Shown one piece after another: positions 21,995 to 32,892 of a DNA stretch of 64,000 nt. Position numbers and translations under genes: made by a program. The DNA is taken from contig JAIOJX010000027.1 of assembly GCA_022376925.1 (NCBI GenBank), positions 21,531,471-21,595,470 of the forward strand, given 5' to 3'. The first letter of the stretch is position 1. Every line of letters begins with the position of its first letter. The stretch comes from Tragulus kanchil (Eukaryota; Chordata; Mammalia; Artiodactyla; Tragulidae). Below the pieces are notes generated by a model. That model made no database searches and was not told where the DNA came from. It saw only the letters and a list, made by a program, of their open reading frames with translations.

Positions 21995-22323
21995 ATTTTT
22001 TTAAAGATTTATTTATTTATTTACTTTGGGCGGGGGTCGGGTTGGGGAGGGAGGGAAGCGGGCGGGCCACTGCTACTGGTCTTTCATTTCTCTATGTTCA
22101 TCCGTCTTTGTTCTTTGGCTCCTGTGGGCCTCCCATCGCGGTGGCGTCTGTTGTTGCAGAGTGCTGGCTCTGGGCGCATGCGCTCCAGAGCTCCGGCTCG
22201 GTGATTGGACACATCAGTCCAGCCGCTCCGCGGCACGTGGGATCTTCCCAGGCCAGGGCTCCAACCGGCGCCCCTTGCACTGTAAGGCGGTGTCCTTACC
22301 CACTGGACCACCAGGGGAAGCCC
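21995..22323 (-). mobile_element. CHR-2-like SINE, variant body
   Basis: Same variant body as 1808-2073: TTCATCCGTCTTTGTTCTTT, GGGCGCATGCGCTCCAGAGC, GGTGATTGGACACATCAGTC, CGCCCCTTGCACTGTAAGGC. It ends GGACCACCAGGGGAAGCCC. The target-site duplication TTGTCTCCATAT is at 21983-21994 and 22324-22335. Confidence 0.85.
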
Positions 22324-23066
22324 TTGTCTCCATATTTTTTGATTCAGCTTCAGGGGACAGAGAAAGTCAAGATTTGGGTAGCAACAAACCTGGAAGCCCT
22401 GTTCCCCCAGGACGTCCTGAGAAGCACGGAGAAATGCCTCCTGGGACTGTCCTCCCCTCACCCCTCGGCTCCAGCACTCCCCCTGTGCTTTGTGGAAACT
22501 GGCACCTCGGAGCTCTGGGGAGCCCGGCCTGTATCGGCAGTGAAAGAGAGAGAGAATGAGTTCTCTCTTTCCCTTTCCTGAGAACAGAGAAGCTACAGCG
22601 GACAGCCAGAAGGCCTGAAGATTTCTCGTCTTTTCACTCTAACCGCTCCTACCTCTGCGTGTCTGTGGCATAGGTTTGCTTTGCGGCCCCTCTCTCCGCG
22701 GGAGCTGCCCTTCACAGCTGCTTTCCTTTGACTCTCTGCATCCTGTGTCTGGAGCTTACCTTCCAACATCCACCCCTTCAGAAAGAAGGCCGCAGCCCCA
22801 CCAAACTGCCGGACTCAAGGGTGACGGACACCGGCCTATGACTGTCTTTGAAACAATGAAAAAGGAAGAAATTGAGATCCTAACGCTTTCGGTCCTCGTC
22901 ACCGACTCCTGACAGCGCGCCCTCATCTTGTGATGACCCTAGACTCCTCGGGGGGGGGGGCACAGCCCTTGAGGCACGAGCCTACCACTCTGCTCCCCTC
23001 TCTACCTCCTCCAAGCTCTGTCTCCGTATTTTTTGTTTGTTTGCTCGCTTGCTTTTGTCTCCATAT

Positions 23067-23395
23067 ATTTTTTTAAAGATTTATTTATTTATTTACTTTG
23101 GGCGGGGGTCGGGTTGGGGAGGGAGGGAAGCGGGCGGGCCACTGCTACTGGTCTTTCATTTCTCTATGTTCATCCGTCTTTGTTCTTTGGCTCCTGTGGG
23201 CCTCCCATCGCGGTGGCGTCTGTTGTTGCAGAGTGCTGGCTCTGGGCGCATGCGCTCCAGAGCTCCGGCTCGGTGATTGGACACATCAGTCCAGCCGCTC
23301 CGCGGCACGTGGGATCTTCCCAGGCCAGGGCTCCAACCGGCGCCCCTTGCACTGTAAGGCGGTGTCCTTACCCACTGGACCACCAGGGGAAGCCC
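23067..23395 (-). mobile_element. CHR-2-like variant SINE (doublet 7, copy 2)
   Basis: Same element as 21995-22323, shifted by 1072. Target-site duplications are at 23055-23066 and 23396-23407. Confidence 0.85.
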
Positions 23396-23606
23396 TTGTC
23401 TCCATATTTTTTGATTCAGCTTCAGGGGACAGAGAAAGTCAAGATTTGGGTAGCAACAAACCTGGAAGCCCTGTTCCCCCAGGACGTCCTGAGAAGCACG
23501 GAGAAATGCCTCCTGGGACTGTCCTCCCCTCACCCCTCGGCTCCAGCACTCCCCCTGTGCTTTGTGGAAACTGGCACCTGCGGAGCTCTGCGGGGAGCCC
23601 GGCCTA

Positions 23607-24065
23607 GAGTAGAAGGGAGGCCGCGTTGGTGCCTTTGCTCGAGCCCCTCCGCGTGAGCACAGCGGAGCCCGCAGGGAACTGACCCGCGCGGGGCCATCCC
23701 CGGACAGCCTGCTCGGTGGATGAATCTTCCCGCCGGCCTTTGCGGAATGAATCCTCACTTCCACCCAGATAGGGAGTCAGTCTTCTCTGTCCAAGTCTAA
23801 GTAAAGAAAATAAGAGAGGATGGTGCGCGTCTGAGGCTGTTTATACTGTCTCCAAGGGTTACAGGCCCCGGGGCCAGTGGCCCCGCCTGGGGACAGAGCA
23901 GGGGAGCACTCAGGAGGCCACGGTCCGCCTCAGAGGGCCCGGAGCAGAGAGCGCCGCCGCGGGGTGGCTGGAGGAGGCAGGCCGTGCAGACGGACCCTCG
24001 GAACCCGTGGAGGCTCTGCCCGCAGTCTTCTGTTTGTTCTCGATAGCAAGTGGGGAGCTGCTGCG
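23607..24065. other. Single-copy GC-rich spacer
   Basis: CpG-containing but below the density seen at 49.2 kb. No gene or repeat recognised. Confidence 0.4.
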
Positions 24066-24240
24066 TAGCATGGGGAGCTCAGGCCAGCGCTCCGGATGAC
24101 CCCGGAGGTAGGACGGGGTGGGGGAGGGGGCTTCGGAGAGAGGGGAGACGCGTGTACGTGTAGCCGATTCACGTTGCTGTACAGCAGAAACTCACACAGC
24201 ATTAGAAAGCAATTACACTCCAGTGTTTAAAAATAACTTT
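24066..24240 (+). mobile_element. Artiodactyl L1 3' end
   Basis: GTAGCATGGGGAGCTCAGGC, CCGGATGACCCCGGAGGTAG, GTAGCCGATTCACGTTGCTG, TACAGCAGAAACTCACACAG and AAGCAATTACACTCCAGTG match the ruminant L1 3' UTR end, then an A/T-rich tail. Strongly 5'-truncated. Confidence 0.82.
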
Positions 24241-24536
24241 TTTAAAAACCTGCCGTTTGGAGTCGGAGAGCTGGAACTACATCTTCTTATTGAAGTATTA
24301 CTGTGCGTGGCTCCTCTGGTCCCGGCTGAGCCCACGGGAAGCTCAGGGAGGGTGCCAGGGTCTGGTGCCATGGGTAGGGTCAGAGCATCAGGGTTCCCCA
24401 GAAAACCCCGTGAGGACAGGAAGCCCCCTCCCCCTGCCGCCTCACCCCTGGGGCAGTGGAGCGGGGATTCCTAGAGCCAGAGAAAGGGTCTCAGCAACAC
24501 GGGGAGAGCCCAGGGGTAGGGCCACATTGTGGCTGC
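24241..24536. other. Single-copy spacer
   Basis: GC-rich, no recognised feature. Confidence 0.4.
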
Positions 24537-24708
24537 GGGGACTCCCTGGCGGTCCAGTGGTTAAGAACCCACCTTCCAACACTCAGGATGCAGGTTCGAT
24601 CCCTGACTGGGGGACTAAGATCCCACGTGCCACGGGGCAACTAGGCCACGCCCCACAACTAGAGAAAGCCCTTGTGCCATGACGAAGACCCCGCGCAACT
24701 AGGGGAAA
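24537..24708 (+). mobile_element. CHR-1-type SINE
   Basis: GGGGACTCCCTGGCGGTCCA, GTGGTTAAGAACCCACCTTC, AGGTTCGATCCCTGACTGGG, AAGATCCCACGTGCCACGGG in order, with an A-rich end. Confidence 0.9.
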
Positions 24709-24904
24709 AGGAACACTGTGACCGTGGGCGGGCTGGATACGGGCAGCCCCTGCCCCAGGACGGGAGGTCACCGGCGCGGCAGCAGCTCCTTGTGCCTGAT
24801 GCTGATTCCTGGATTCTCCACCCCGTCTGCTCAGCTCCTGGCCCCTAAAGGCTGCTCGTCTGAGGTCCCTGTGCTCCCCCTTACCTCCCCACATCCCCAG
24901 CACA

Positions 24905-24995
24905 GCCTCCTTTTTCCAGATGGGCAAACTGAGGGTCAGAACTCTCCAGCAAGTCCGCGGCAAAATCTCAATCCGGACACAGAGCTTTGAACTCC
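24905..24995 (-). mobile_element. MIR fragment
   Basis: TTCCAGATGGGCAAACTGAG followed by GGTCAGA and AAGTCCGCGG resembles the reversed MIR core. Confidence 0.5.
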
Positions 24996-25104
24996 CAGCG
25001 AACCTACCTATTCGCCAAGAAGCGGAAAGGGACCCCCGCGGTGATGGGGGTGAGGAAGGCTGCCGGGCCCCGGCCTCGGGAGGGGAGGCTGGAGCGCACC
25101 TTGG

Positions 25105-25260
25105 GGGAAATTACAGGTATCACTTTATTTTCCAGGGGAAAAAATAACCATGGAGAGCACCTGCAATTACAGCTCATCACCGCTGACTGAGTAACTGCAG
25201 GCTAAATACCCAGTAATCAGGAGACCGGAGACAATGAGGTTTGGGCTTTATTTAGCACCT
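25105..25260. other. AT-rich repeat-free island, candidate conserved element
   Basis: GGAAATTACAGGTATC, TGCAATTACAGCTCATC, CCAGTAATCAGGAG and GGGCTTTATTTAGCACC in GC-rich surroundings. No repeat match. Function is inferred only. Confidence 0.33.
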
Positions 25261-25494
25261 TTCCGATCCCTCCTTCAGCCCTTCTCGGGTGATGTGACCG
25301 TGGGAGCGGGTTCTCAGACTCTTGAGGCTGTCCTCCCCAGTCTTCCTCTGCAGAGATCAGGCCCTGACCCTCGGCAGTCCACAGACATATCGACCTCTAT
25401 TTCCTCCAGGGTGTCACTGGGCCACCTGACCCCTCTCAGACCCTCTGTCTTTTCTTTTTCACTCTGCTAACACTTGATTTTCTAACCTTTCATT

Positions 25495-25815
25495 TTGTAT
25501 TGTAATATAGCCGACTGACAATTTCAGTAGAGTGTCAGGTGGACAGCAAAGGAACTCAGCCTTCACACCCATGTATCTAGTCTCCCCCAAACTCCCCTCT
25601 GGTCCAGGCTGCCCCGCAACCCTGAACAGAGTCCCCTGGGCTGTGCAGCAGGTCCTTGTTGCCGATCCATTTCAATATAGCCGTGGGTACAGGTCCATCC
25701 CAAACCCCCTACCTCTCCTTGCCCCCCGTGTTTCCCCTCTGGCAACCGTAAATTCTTTCCCTACGTCTATTAGTCTATTTGTTTTATGAATAAGTTCATT
25801 TGTGTCATTTCTTTT
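25495..25815 (-). mobile_element. Artiodactyl L1 3' UTR fragment
   Basis: Reversed L1: TATTGTAATATAGCCGACTG, TCAGGTGGACAGCAAAGGAA, CTGGGCTGTGCAGCAGGTCC, CCCCTCTGGCAACCGTAAAT, TTATGAATAAGTTCATTTGT. No ORF2 is left. Confidence 0.85.
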
Positions 25816-25821
25816 TTCAAT

Positions 25822-25930
25822 TTCTTTTTATGTATTTATTTGCCTGCACCAGGGTTTAGTTATGGCGTACAGGGTCTAGTTCCCTGACCAGGGAGCCCCT
25901 GCACTGGGGACCCGGGTGGTGACCACGGAA
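25822..25930 (-). mobile_element. CHR-type SINE fragment
   Basis: TTTATGTATTTATTTGCCTG, GTCTAGTTCCCTGACCAGGG, ending with GTGGTGACCACGG; the head is degraded. Abuts the L1 piece. Confidence 0.6.
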
Positions 25931-26684
25931 ATGACAAGGATGTTTATGCAAATGTAATCTGGAGGTGGAACTCCCCAGCAACAAAAGGAGACATGGCCAA
26001 GGAGGGAAGAGGCGCTGCCTGGGTTTCCGGCCGAGCGGCTGGCTGGGCGAGAAGGCCATCACCCCGACAGGCAGGTTGCCTCGCCATCCCTTATTCAGCC
26101 TCTCAGTTCCCCTGTGGCCTGTGCTACCAAAATCCTGTAAAAAAGTCCGTCTGTGTTAAAGACTTAGAGCAGTTTACCTGCTTCTGTTCGGACCCTGATG
26201 GTACACGAAATGCCTGCCTGAGATGGAGGTGCAACGCTCGTCTGTGTCAAGTTTAAATTTTTATTCTTGTATCGATTCTGTTCCCTAGGATTTCAGCCTC
26301 CATATAAGCAGAGTTAACCACAACTCCCTGTGGAACCCAAAACTACAGAATGTAAAGGCTCAGAGACGCCTTAAAGCTATCCCAGCCCTAACACTTGCTT
26401 AACGCTGGGATCCTCTTTATAAAGTCCAACCAAATGGTCTTAAGCCCAGGCCGGTTGCTTTTAGTGACGATGCATGAGTTAGCTATTGAGCAGTAATGCT
26501 GTGTAACAAACCACCCCCCAAACTCAGTGGCTTAAAAATAACAAGCTTTTATTTTTGGATTGTTCCGCTTCTGGCGAAGGGTTGGCTACACCAGGCTCCA
26601 ATTGGGTTCAGTGGGTTTATATGTCTATACATTCGCCTCAGACCAGACTCTACCCTGAGCGTTCTCCCAAGAGCAGATCGCAGG
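25931..26684. other. Single-copy interval with an old repeat piece
   Basis: At about 26480-26560 the text GTGTAACAAACCACCCCCCA, CTCAGTGGCTTAAAAATAAC matches a common old mammalian interspersed repeat whose family I cannot name. The rest is unassigned. Confidence 0.4.
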
Positions 26685-26846
26685 AGCTCAGAAGAGCAAA
26701 CCAAACCAAACAAGCCTCAAGGAGGCCTCTGTTTAAATCAGGTCTGCCAAAGGTCCATTGACCAAAGCAAGTCAGACGATCAAGGGTGGGAAAATGTACA
26801 TCTTAAGATCACACAACAAAAGGAGGGCGTGAAGAAGCGAGGGCAG

Positions 26847-27087
26847 GGACTGCCTTGGGAGTCCAGCGCTTAGATGCTCTGCCTTGTGATGCAGGGGATG
26901 CGGCTGCAATCTCTGGTCAGGGAATTAAGAGGCCACACTCTGCTGAGCAACTAAGCCGGTGTGCCACAACCAGAGAACCGTGCACCGCAACAAGAGGTCC
27001 CACATGACGCTACAAAGACCCGGCACGCCACGCCTAAGACCTAACACAACCAAATAAATAACTTAAAAAAAAAAAAAAAAAAAAAAA
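26847..27087 (+). mobile_element. CHR-1-type SINE, long A tail
   Basis: GGGACTGCCTTGGGAGTCCA, GCAATCTCTGGTCAGGGAAT, CCGTGCACCGCAACAAGAGG, AAATAAATAACTT and a 23-base A run. The duplicate is 27957-28197 with 22 A. Confidence 0.88.
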
Positions 27088-27397
27088 CCGTGAGAACACT
27101 CATTCAATCCACTATAGACAGGAAGCCCACTCTTGACTCTCTCAAGCAGAAATCTGCCTGTGTCTGGTGGACCAAGTTTTCCAGTCAGAGATGCAGGAAG
27201 TGTGTCTCCTTTCCTCCGCGTGGTCGATAACCTTCCAAGTGTCTGGAGCTAACTAGTCCCTTTGGGTTCTTTTTTTCATGGACCACTCTGGTTCCTCCAA
27301 AGACATGATTTTTATTCCTTTCATCCTGGTTGCTTCCCTCTGAAGATGGTCCAATTTCATCTTTATGACACCTCATGGCTCATGTCTATAACTGCCC

Positions 27398-27592
27398 CCA
27401 AGACTTCCCTGGTGGTCCAGTGGTTAAGTCTTCACCTCCCAGTGCAGGGGCTGTAGGTTTGATCCCTGGTCAGGGAGCTAAGATGCCTTCAGAGCCAAAA
27501 CTCCAGAGCATGAAACAGAAGTAATGTTGCAACAAGTTTGGAAAAGACTTTTTAAATGGTCCACGTTTTGTAAAAATCTTAAAAAATAATAA
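27398..27592 (+). mobile_element. CHR-1-type SINE
   Basis: AGACTTCCCTGGTGGTCCAG, TGGTTAAGTCTTCACCTCCC, GGTTTGATCCCTGGTCAGGG, and a diverged tail ending in AATAATAA. The target-site duplication TATMACTGCCC is at 27387-27397 and 27593-27603. Duplicate at 28508-28702; a tail-only third piece starts at 29802. Confidence 0.85.
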
Positions 27593-28855
27593 TATCACTG
27601 CCCTTGCTGTTTTCTGAGCACAGCCAGGTGGATTCCTCCCCTCTGGGGCAGGAGATCCACACCAGTGAGCTCTGAGCACACATAAGCAAGAGAAAACCAG
27701 GCTCCTCCAAATCACTGCCTCCAGAAGGCCTGTCTGGGTTTACGTGCACACTCAGTCCTGTCTGGTGCGGGAGCCCCATTTGGGGGGGGTCCTGTCTGGC
27801 TGGGCTCAGAAGAGCAAACCAAACCAAACAAGGAGGCCTCTGTTTAAATCAGGTCTGCCAAAGGTCCATTGACCAAAGCAAGTCAGACGATCAAGGGTGG
27901 GAAAATGTACATCTTAAGATCACACAACAAAAGGAGGGCGTGAAGAAGCGAGGGCAGGGACTGCCTTGGGAGTCCAGCGCTTAGATGCTCTGCCTTGTGA
28001 TGCAGGGGATGCGGCTGCAATCTCTGGTCAGGGAATTAAGAGGCCACACTCTGCTGAGCAACTAAGCCGGTGTGCCACAACCAGAGAACCGTGCACCGCA
28101 ACAAGAGGTCCCACATGACGCTACAAAGACCCGGCACGCCACGCCTAAGACCTAACACAACCAAATAAATAACTTAAAAAAAAAAAAAAAAAAAAAACCG
28201 TGAGAACACTCATTCAATCCACTATAGACAGGAAGCCCACTCTTGACTCTCTCAAGCAGAAATCTGCCTGTGTCTGGTGGACCAAGTTTTCCAGTCAGAG
28301 ATGCAGGAAGTGTGTCTCCTTTCCTCCGCGTGGTCGATAACCTTCCAAGTGTCTGGAGCTAACTAGTCCCTTTGGGTTCTTTTTTTCATGGACCACTCTG
28401 GTTCCTCCAAAGACATGATTTTTATTCCTTTCATCCTGGTTGCTTCCCTCTGAAGATGGTCCAATTTCATCTTTATGACACCTCATGGCTCATGTCTATA
28501 ACTGCCCCCAAGACTTCCCTGGTGGTCCAGTGGTTAAGTCTTCACCTCCCAGTGCAGGGGCTGTAGGTTTGATCCCTGGTCAGGGAGCTAAGATGCCTTC
28601 AGAGCCAAAACTCCAGAGCATGAAACAGAAGTAATGTTGCAACAAGTTTGGAAAAGACTTTTTAAATGGTCCACGTTTTGTAAAAATCTTAAAAAATAAT
28701 AATATCACTGCCCTTGCTGTTTTCTGAGCACAGCCAGGTGGATTCCTCCCCTCTGGGGCAGGAGATCCACACCAGTGAGCTCTGAGCACACATAAGCAAG
28801 AGAAAACCAGGCTCCTCCAAATCACTGCCTCCAGAAGGCCTGTCTGGGTTTACGT

Positions 28856-29053
28856 GCACACTCAGTCCTGTCTGGTGCGGGAGCCCCATGGGCTGTCGCT
28901 GCTGGGCTCCTCTGTCCATAGGATGCTCCAGGCAAGAGCACTGGAGTGGGTTGCTGTGCCCTTCTCTAGGGGATCTTCCCAACCCAGGGATCGAACCCAT
29001 GTCTCCTGTGTGCCCTGCATTGGCAGACCGAGTTATCCACCACTAGTGCCGCC
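28856..29053 (-). mobile_element. Bov-tA SINE
   Basis: CACACTCAGTCCTGTCTGGT, GGGCTCCTCTGTCCATAGGA, GAGCACTGGAGTGGGTTGCT, CCCAGGGATCGAACCCATGT, CCACTAGTGCCGCC. Minus orientation. Duplicate at 29997-30194; truncated copy at 27746-27779. Confidence 0.9.
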
Positions 29054-29206
29054 TGTTTGAAGGGGATGAGGGCTGAGTTGGCCCTCAAACAACCCCCACC
29101 TATTGACAGAGCCGGGCGAGGGACCCCAGCACCACTGTGAGATTGTAGAATATGGTAACAGGGGCTGTCCTCACTGATGTGGGCCAGCCAGCTAGAGGGC
29201 ATCCCA

Positions 29207-29207
29207 G

Positions 29208-29234
<27 letters not shown>
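29207..29234. repeat. (AC)n microsatellite
   Basis: About 14 AC units. The duplicate at 30349-30375 is about the same length. Confidence 0.95.
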
Positions 29235-29239
<5 letters not shown>

Positions 29240-30348
29240 AACAGGATTTCCAAACCTTAAGCAGTGCTGACCGCTGATCTGCAGCCTTCTGTCTCCGACC
29301 TGGGGATCCTCCTGCCCAGGGAGGAAAGAGGCAGCAGCAGCCGGGAACAGCATAGGCATGTTCAATCAAGAGAAGAACGACATGGGGACATCCCTGGAGG
29401 CCCGGTGGGTGGACAGGTCTGAGGCCCCACACCCTGCCTGCCGTGACACGGGACACCGGCGTCCTGGGGCTGTGACCACCTGCTCCTGTGGCTCCCTCCT
29501 TCCCTGTCTGACTCCTTCTTCATCACTCCTGCTCCCAAGGGTGACTTTCCCAACTCGCAGTCTGCCCACGAGCCCGGGTCTCAGGAGCTGCTGTGGGAGG
29601 GTGGAAGGAGGGCAGGCCGTCCAGGCCGAGGGAACAGAGGCCGGGGAGGCACTCAGCGCCTCTGTAGACTCGAGGGGACAGCGAGACCAGGTCCTCGGTG
29701 AGAAGAGGGTGGAGTCGTGCAGGAGGCAGGACCTCCGGCGAGGCCAGAGAGCCTGGATTTCAGCCCAAGGCCGGCGGGACAGCACCCAGGGAGGGCAGAA
29801 CTTTAAAATTGGTCCACGTTTTGTAAAATCTTAAAAATAATAATATCACTGCCCTTGCTGTTTTCTGAGCACAGCCAGGTGGATTCCTCCCCTCTGGGGC
29901 AGGAGATCCACACCAGTGAGCTCTGAGCACACATAAGCAAGAGAAAACCAGGCTCCTCCAAATCACTGCCTCCAGAAGGCCTGTCTGGGTTTACGTGCAC
30001 ACTCAGTCCTGTCTGGTGCGGGAGCCCCATGGGCTGTCGCTGCTGGGCTCCTCTGTCCATAGGATGCTCCAGGCAAGAGCACTGGAGTGGGTTGCTGTGC
30101 CCTTCTCTAGGGGATCTTCCCAACCCAGGGATCGAACCCATGTCTCCTGTGTGCCCTGCATTGGCAGACCGAGTTATCCACCACTAGTGCCGCCTGTTTG
30201 AAGGGGATGAGGGCTGAGTTGGCCCTCAAACAACCCCCACCTATTGACAGAGCCGGGCGAGGGACCCCAGCACCACTGTGAGATTGTAGAATATGGTAAC
30301 AGGGGCTGTCCTCACTGATGTGGGCCAGCCAGCTAGAGGGCATCCCAG

Positions 30349-30375
<27 letters not shown>
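30349..30375. repeat. (AC)n microsatellite (doublet 9, copy 2)
   Basis: Duplicate of 29207-29234. Confidence 0.95.
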
Positions 30376-30380
<5 letters not shown>

Positions 30381-31151
30381 AACAGGATTTCCAAACCTTA
30401 AGCAGTGCTGACCGCTGATCTGCAGCCTTCTGTCTCCGACCTGGGGATCCTCCTGCCCAGGGAGGAAAGAGGCAGCAGCAGCCGGGAACAGCATAGGCAT
30501 GTTCAATCAAGAGAAGAACGACATGGGGACATCCCTGGAGGCCCGGTGGGTGGACAGGTCTGAGGCACACACACCCTGCCTGCCGTGACACGGGACACCG
30601 GCGTCCTGGGGCTGTGACCACCTGCTCCTGTGGCTCCCCTCCTTCCCTGTCTGACTCCTTCTTCATCACTCCTGCTCCCAAGGGTGACTTTCCCAACTAC
30701 GCAGTCTGCCCACGAGCCCGGGTCTCAGGAGCTGCTGTGGGGAGGGTGGAAGGAGGGGCAGGCCGTCCAGGCCGAGGGAACAGAGGCCCGGGGGGGGGGG
30801 GGGGGCACTCAGCGCCTCTGTAGACTCGAGGGGGGACAGCGAGACCGGAGTCCTCGGTGAGAAGAGGGTGGAGTCGTGCAGGAGGCAGGACCTCCGGGGC
30901 GAGGCCAGAGAGCCTGGATTTCAGCCCAAGGCCGGCGGGACAGCACCCAGGGGAGGAGTCAAGTGAATTCATAGACAGCTCCTCGTTTGGTGGCGATCAG
31001 AGGAAAGGGCAGGCCTGTCTTTGTTCAGCTGAGTCTCCTTCGCATCTTTCCCATCCTGTCTTCTTTCGTCCTTTTCGCTTTTTTTTAAGGCATCGGTTTT
31101 TCTGTTTTCTGGCTGAGTCAGAGTCCACTGAGTTGCCTTTTTCTCACTCTA

Positions 31152-31245
31152 TATTTTTATTTATTTTTGACTGCGCTGGGTCTTCTTTGTTGCGAGAAGG
31201 CTTTCTCTAGCTGCAGCGAGTTGGACACAACTGAGCAACTAAGAC
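31152..31245. mobile_element. Chimeric SINE piece: CHR-2 tail (-) joined to Bov-A end (+)
   Basis: TTTTTGACTGCGCTGGGTCT, TCTTTGTTGCGAGAAGGCTT, TCTCTAGCTGCAGCGAG is the 3' part of CHR-2 in minus orientation. It runs straight into TTGGACACAACTGAGCAACT, the 3' end of Bov-A in plus orientation. Confidence 0.7.
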
Positions 31246-31619
31246 TTTCTTTGTAAAGAAATTGCTAGAGAAGGTCCCCTAACACAATGAACAGGGTACT
31301 GAGACAGAGGGAAAATTGGATTTAAGAAAAAAACAAAACCCCTAGTGAAGGGGAACTCCCAAATCCTGACTGGTGAGGAAGGGCGAGGACGGCCGTGGAG
31401 GTCCCTCTCAGGGTCCCTAGGAGCCAGGGCTGCCTAAGCAATAGAGACTTAATAAGAGACCGGAAGATGCTTGTGAAACAGGGAAGCTCATTCTTCTCCC
31501 AAAAAGAATTTAAAATATGCTCTTACGTACTCCAAGCCAAATAGTATACCAAACCATTAAGAAGTCAGTATAAATAATTTTGAAGCACTGATGGAGAATA
31601 CAAAAAGATAATCCTTTGA

Positions 31620-31796
31620 TTTTTTTTGTAGTTATGTATTGTTTATTTATTTTGGTGGCACCGGGTCGTAGCCGTGGACACTCGGGATCTTTGTTGCAGC
31701 TCGCGGGCTTCTTAGTTGTGGTGTGTGGGCTCTACTTCCCCGATCAAGGAAAAAAACCCAGGTCCCCTCAGCCCCGGGACCACCAGAGAAGTCCCC
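31620..31796 (-). mobile_element. CHR-type SINE
   Basis: T-rich tail, GTTTATTTATTTTGGTGGCA, GTTGCAGCTCGCGGGCTTCT, GGGCTCTACTTCCCCGATCA, GACCACCAGAGAAGTCCCC. Shorter than full CHR-2. Confidence 0.82.
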
Positions 31797-32153
31797 AATC
31801 TATTTGATTTCAATGTGAGTTTCCTTTAAGTTTTTGTACAAGAGTTGTGATACAAGAGGGAGAGAAAAGAAAATATAATCCATCTCTACTCCCTAGTTCA
31901 TTGGAGAAAACAATATTCACATCATCGTCAACATGTAAAGCCTGCTGATTGGATTCCAACTTTTGAAGATGAATCTATAGATAAAACCAGGGTGACAGAT
32001 GCAGTTAAGAACAGAATGTAAATGTCATTGAATCTGACTAAAGTGTAAAAGTAAAGATAAAGCAGGCGGAAGTTGAGACTTTAAACAGGGGTGGGGGGCA
32101 GGTGGGGAGGAGAGGAGACCGGAAGATTAGGAGATGTAACTGTTCTCATCTTG

Positions 32154-32280
32154 GGCCTTCCCTGGTAGTCCAGTGGTTAAGACGCCAAGCTTCCAATGCA
32201 GGTTCGATCCCTAATCCGGGAACTAAGATCCCACATGCCATGTGTGGCCAGAAAGCAAAATGTCAGATAAATAAATAATA
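32154..32280 (+). mobile_element. CHR-1-type SINE, short
   Basis: GGGCCTTCCCTGGTAGTCCA, GTGGTTAAGACGCCAAGCTT, GGTTCGATCCCTAATCCGGG, AAGATCCCACATGCCATGTG, then AATAAATAAT. Confidence 0.88.
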
Positions 32281-32756
32281 TTCTCATATTACAGAGCAAG
32301 CACTCAAGAATTACTGCCTCATATTAAGGGAATAAGAGCTGGAATAAGAGCATTTTTAAGTGTATAATTTAAAATGGTGAAGATAACTACTATAAGAAAT
32401 AAATATAATTACAGAAAATAGGAGGAAATGGATTGGAGGGAGAAGGCTACTATATTTTTCACAGCAGAGAATCAACACAGGTTTGAAATTAACAAAACAA
32501 AAAAATAGGAACATTACAATATTAGAGACCAAAGGAGACAAACAAACAACAGAAACAACAAACAACAGATTAAAAAAAAAAAAAAACCCATAGATGTTGC
32601 CTTTGAAGGATAAAACTACACATGTGGATTTCTAGAAGGTTCTTTATAACCAGCTGACTGAAAGAAATCAGCTCAGCTTACAGGTGGTTCTGCACGGCCT
32701 GGTGGCACCAACCAGAGCTGGACGCGGCAGCCCGGATTGACAGCCTCTGTGAAAGG
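32281..32756. other. AT-rich single-copy stretch
   Basis: Contains an A16 run near 32571-32586. It could be remnants of an old L1 but I cannot place it. No gene. Confidence 0.35.
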
Positions 32757-32888
32757 GACTTCCCCGGCGCTCCAGTGGCTCCCAAAGCAGGGGTCCCAGG
32801 TTCGATCCCTTGTCAGGGACTAGAGCACATGTGCTGCAACTCAGAGTTCACATGGCCCAACGGAAGATCCCGCACACCCTAACACCGA
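32757..32888 (+). mobile_element. CHR-1-type SINE
   Basis: GGGACTTCCCCGGCGCTCCA, GGTTCGATCCCTTGTCAGGG, CATGTGCTGCAACTCAGAGT. Confidence 0.8.
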
Positions 32889-32892
32889 GGAC

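Larger units (their letters stand above)
21457..23606. repeat. Tandem doublet 7, unit about 1075
   Basis: Copy 1 is 21457-22533 and copy 2 is 22534-23606. The first 40 bases of copy 2 have lost GG, AG and C relative to copy 1 (GAAAGAGAGAGAGAATGAG versus GAAAAGGAGAGAGAGAAGAA). The last 30 bases of copy 1 have lost G and C (CACCTCGGAGCTCTGGGG versus CACCTGCGGAGCTCTGCGGG). Overlaps doublet 6 by about 50 bases. Confidence 0.95.
26685..28889. repeat. Tandem doublet 8, unit about 1110
   Basis: Copy 1 is about 26685-27779 and copy 2 about 27804-28889. At the join is a garbled stretch (27780-27803, with a G8 run), and copy 2 has lost GCCTCAAG near 27830. The A run of the CHR SINE is 23 versus 22 long. 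The Bov-tA at the right end is cut at 27779 but whole after 28889. Confidence 0.93.
28657..30955. repeat. Tandem doublet 9, unit about 1140
   Basis: Copy 1 is 28657-29796 and copy 2 about 29800-30955. The last 300 bases of copy 1 carry many shortened runs compared with copy 2. G4 at 29643-29646 faces G16 at 30790-30805, and AACTCGCAG faces AACTACGCAG. Copy 2's start has lost bases in TAAAAATCTTAAAAAATAAT. Bases 28657-28889 belong to doublet 8 too, so that piece is present three times. Confidence 0.93.
30956..32153. other. AT-richer interval with SINE pieces
   Basis: 31152-31245 is a chimeric SINE piece and 31620-31796 a CHR SINE. 31260-31615 and 31800-32150 are AT-rich and unassigned; I see no L1 open frame in them. 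Confidence 0.4.

Noticed and set aside
21961..22581. 206-codon plus-strand open frame, repeated at 23033
   Set aside because: It reads through the variant CHR-2-like SINE; similar peptides come from the SINE at 1808-2073.
27262..27456. 64-codon frame repeated at 28372 as a small conserved gene
   Set aside because: It runs into a CHR-1 SINE and is doubled only by doublet 8; no independent support.
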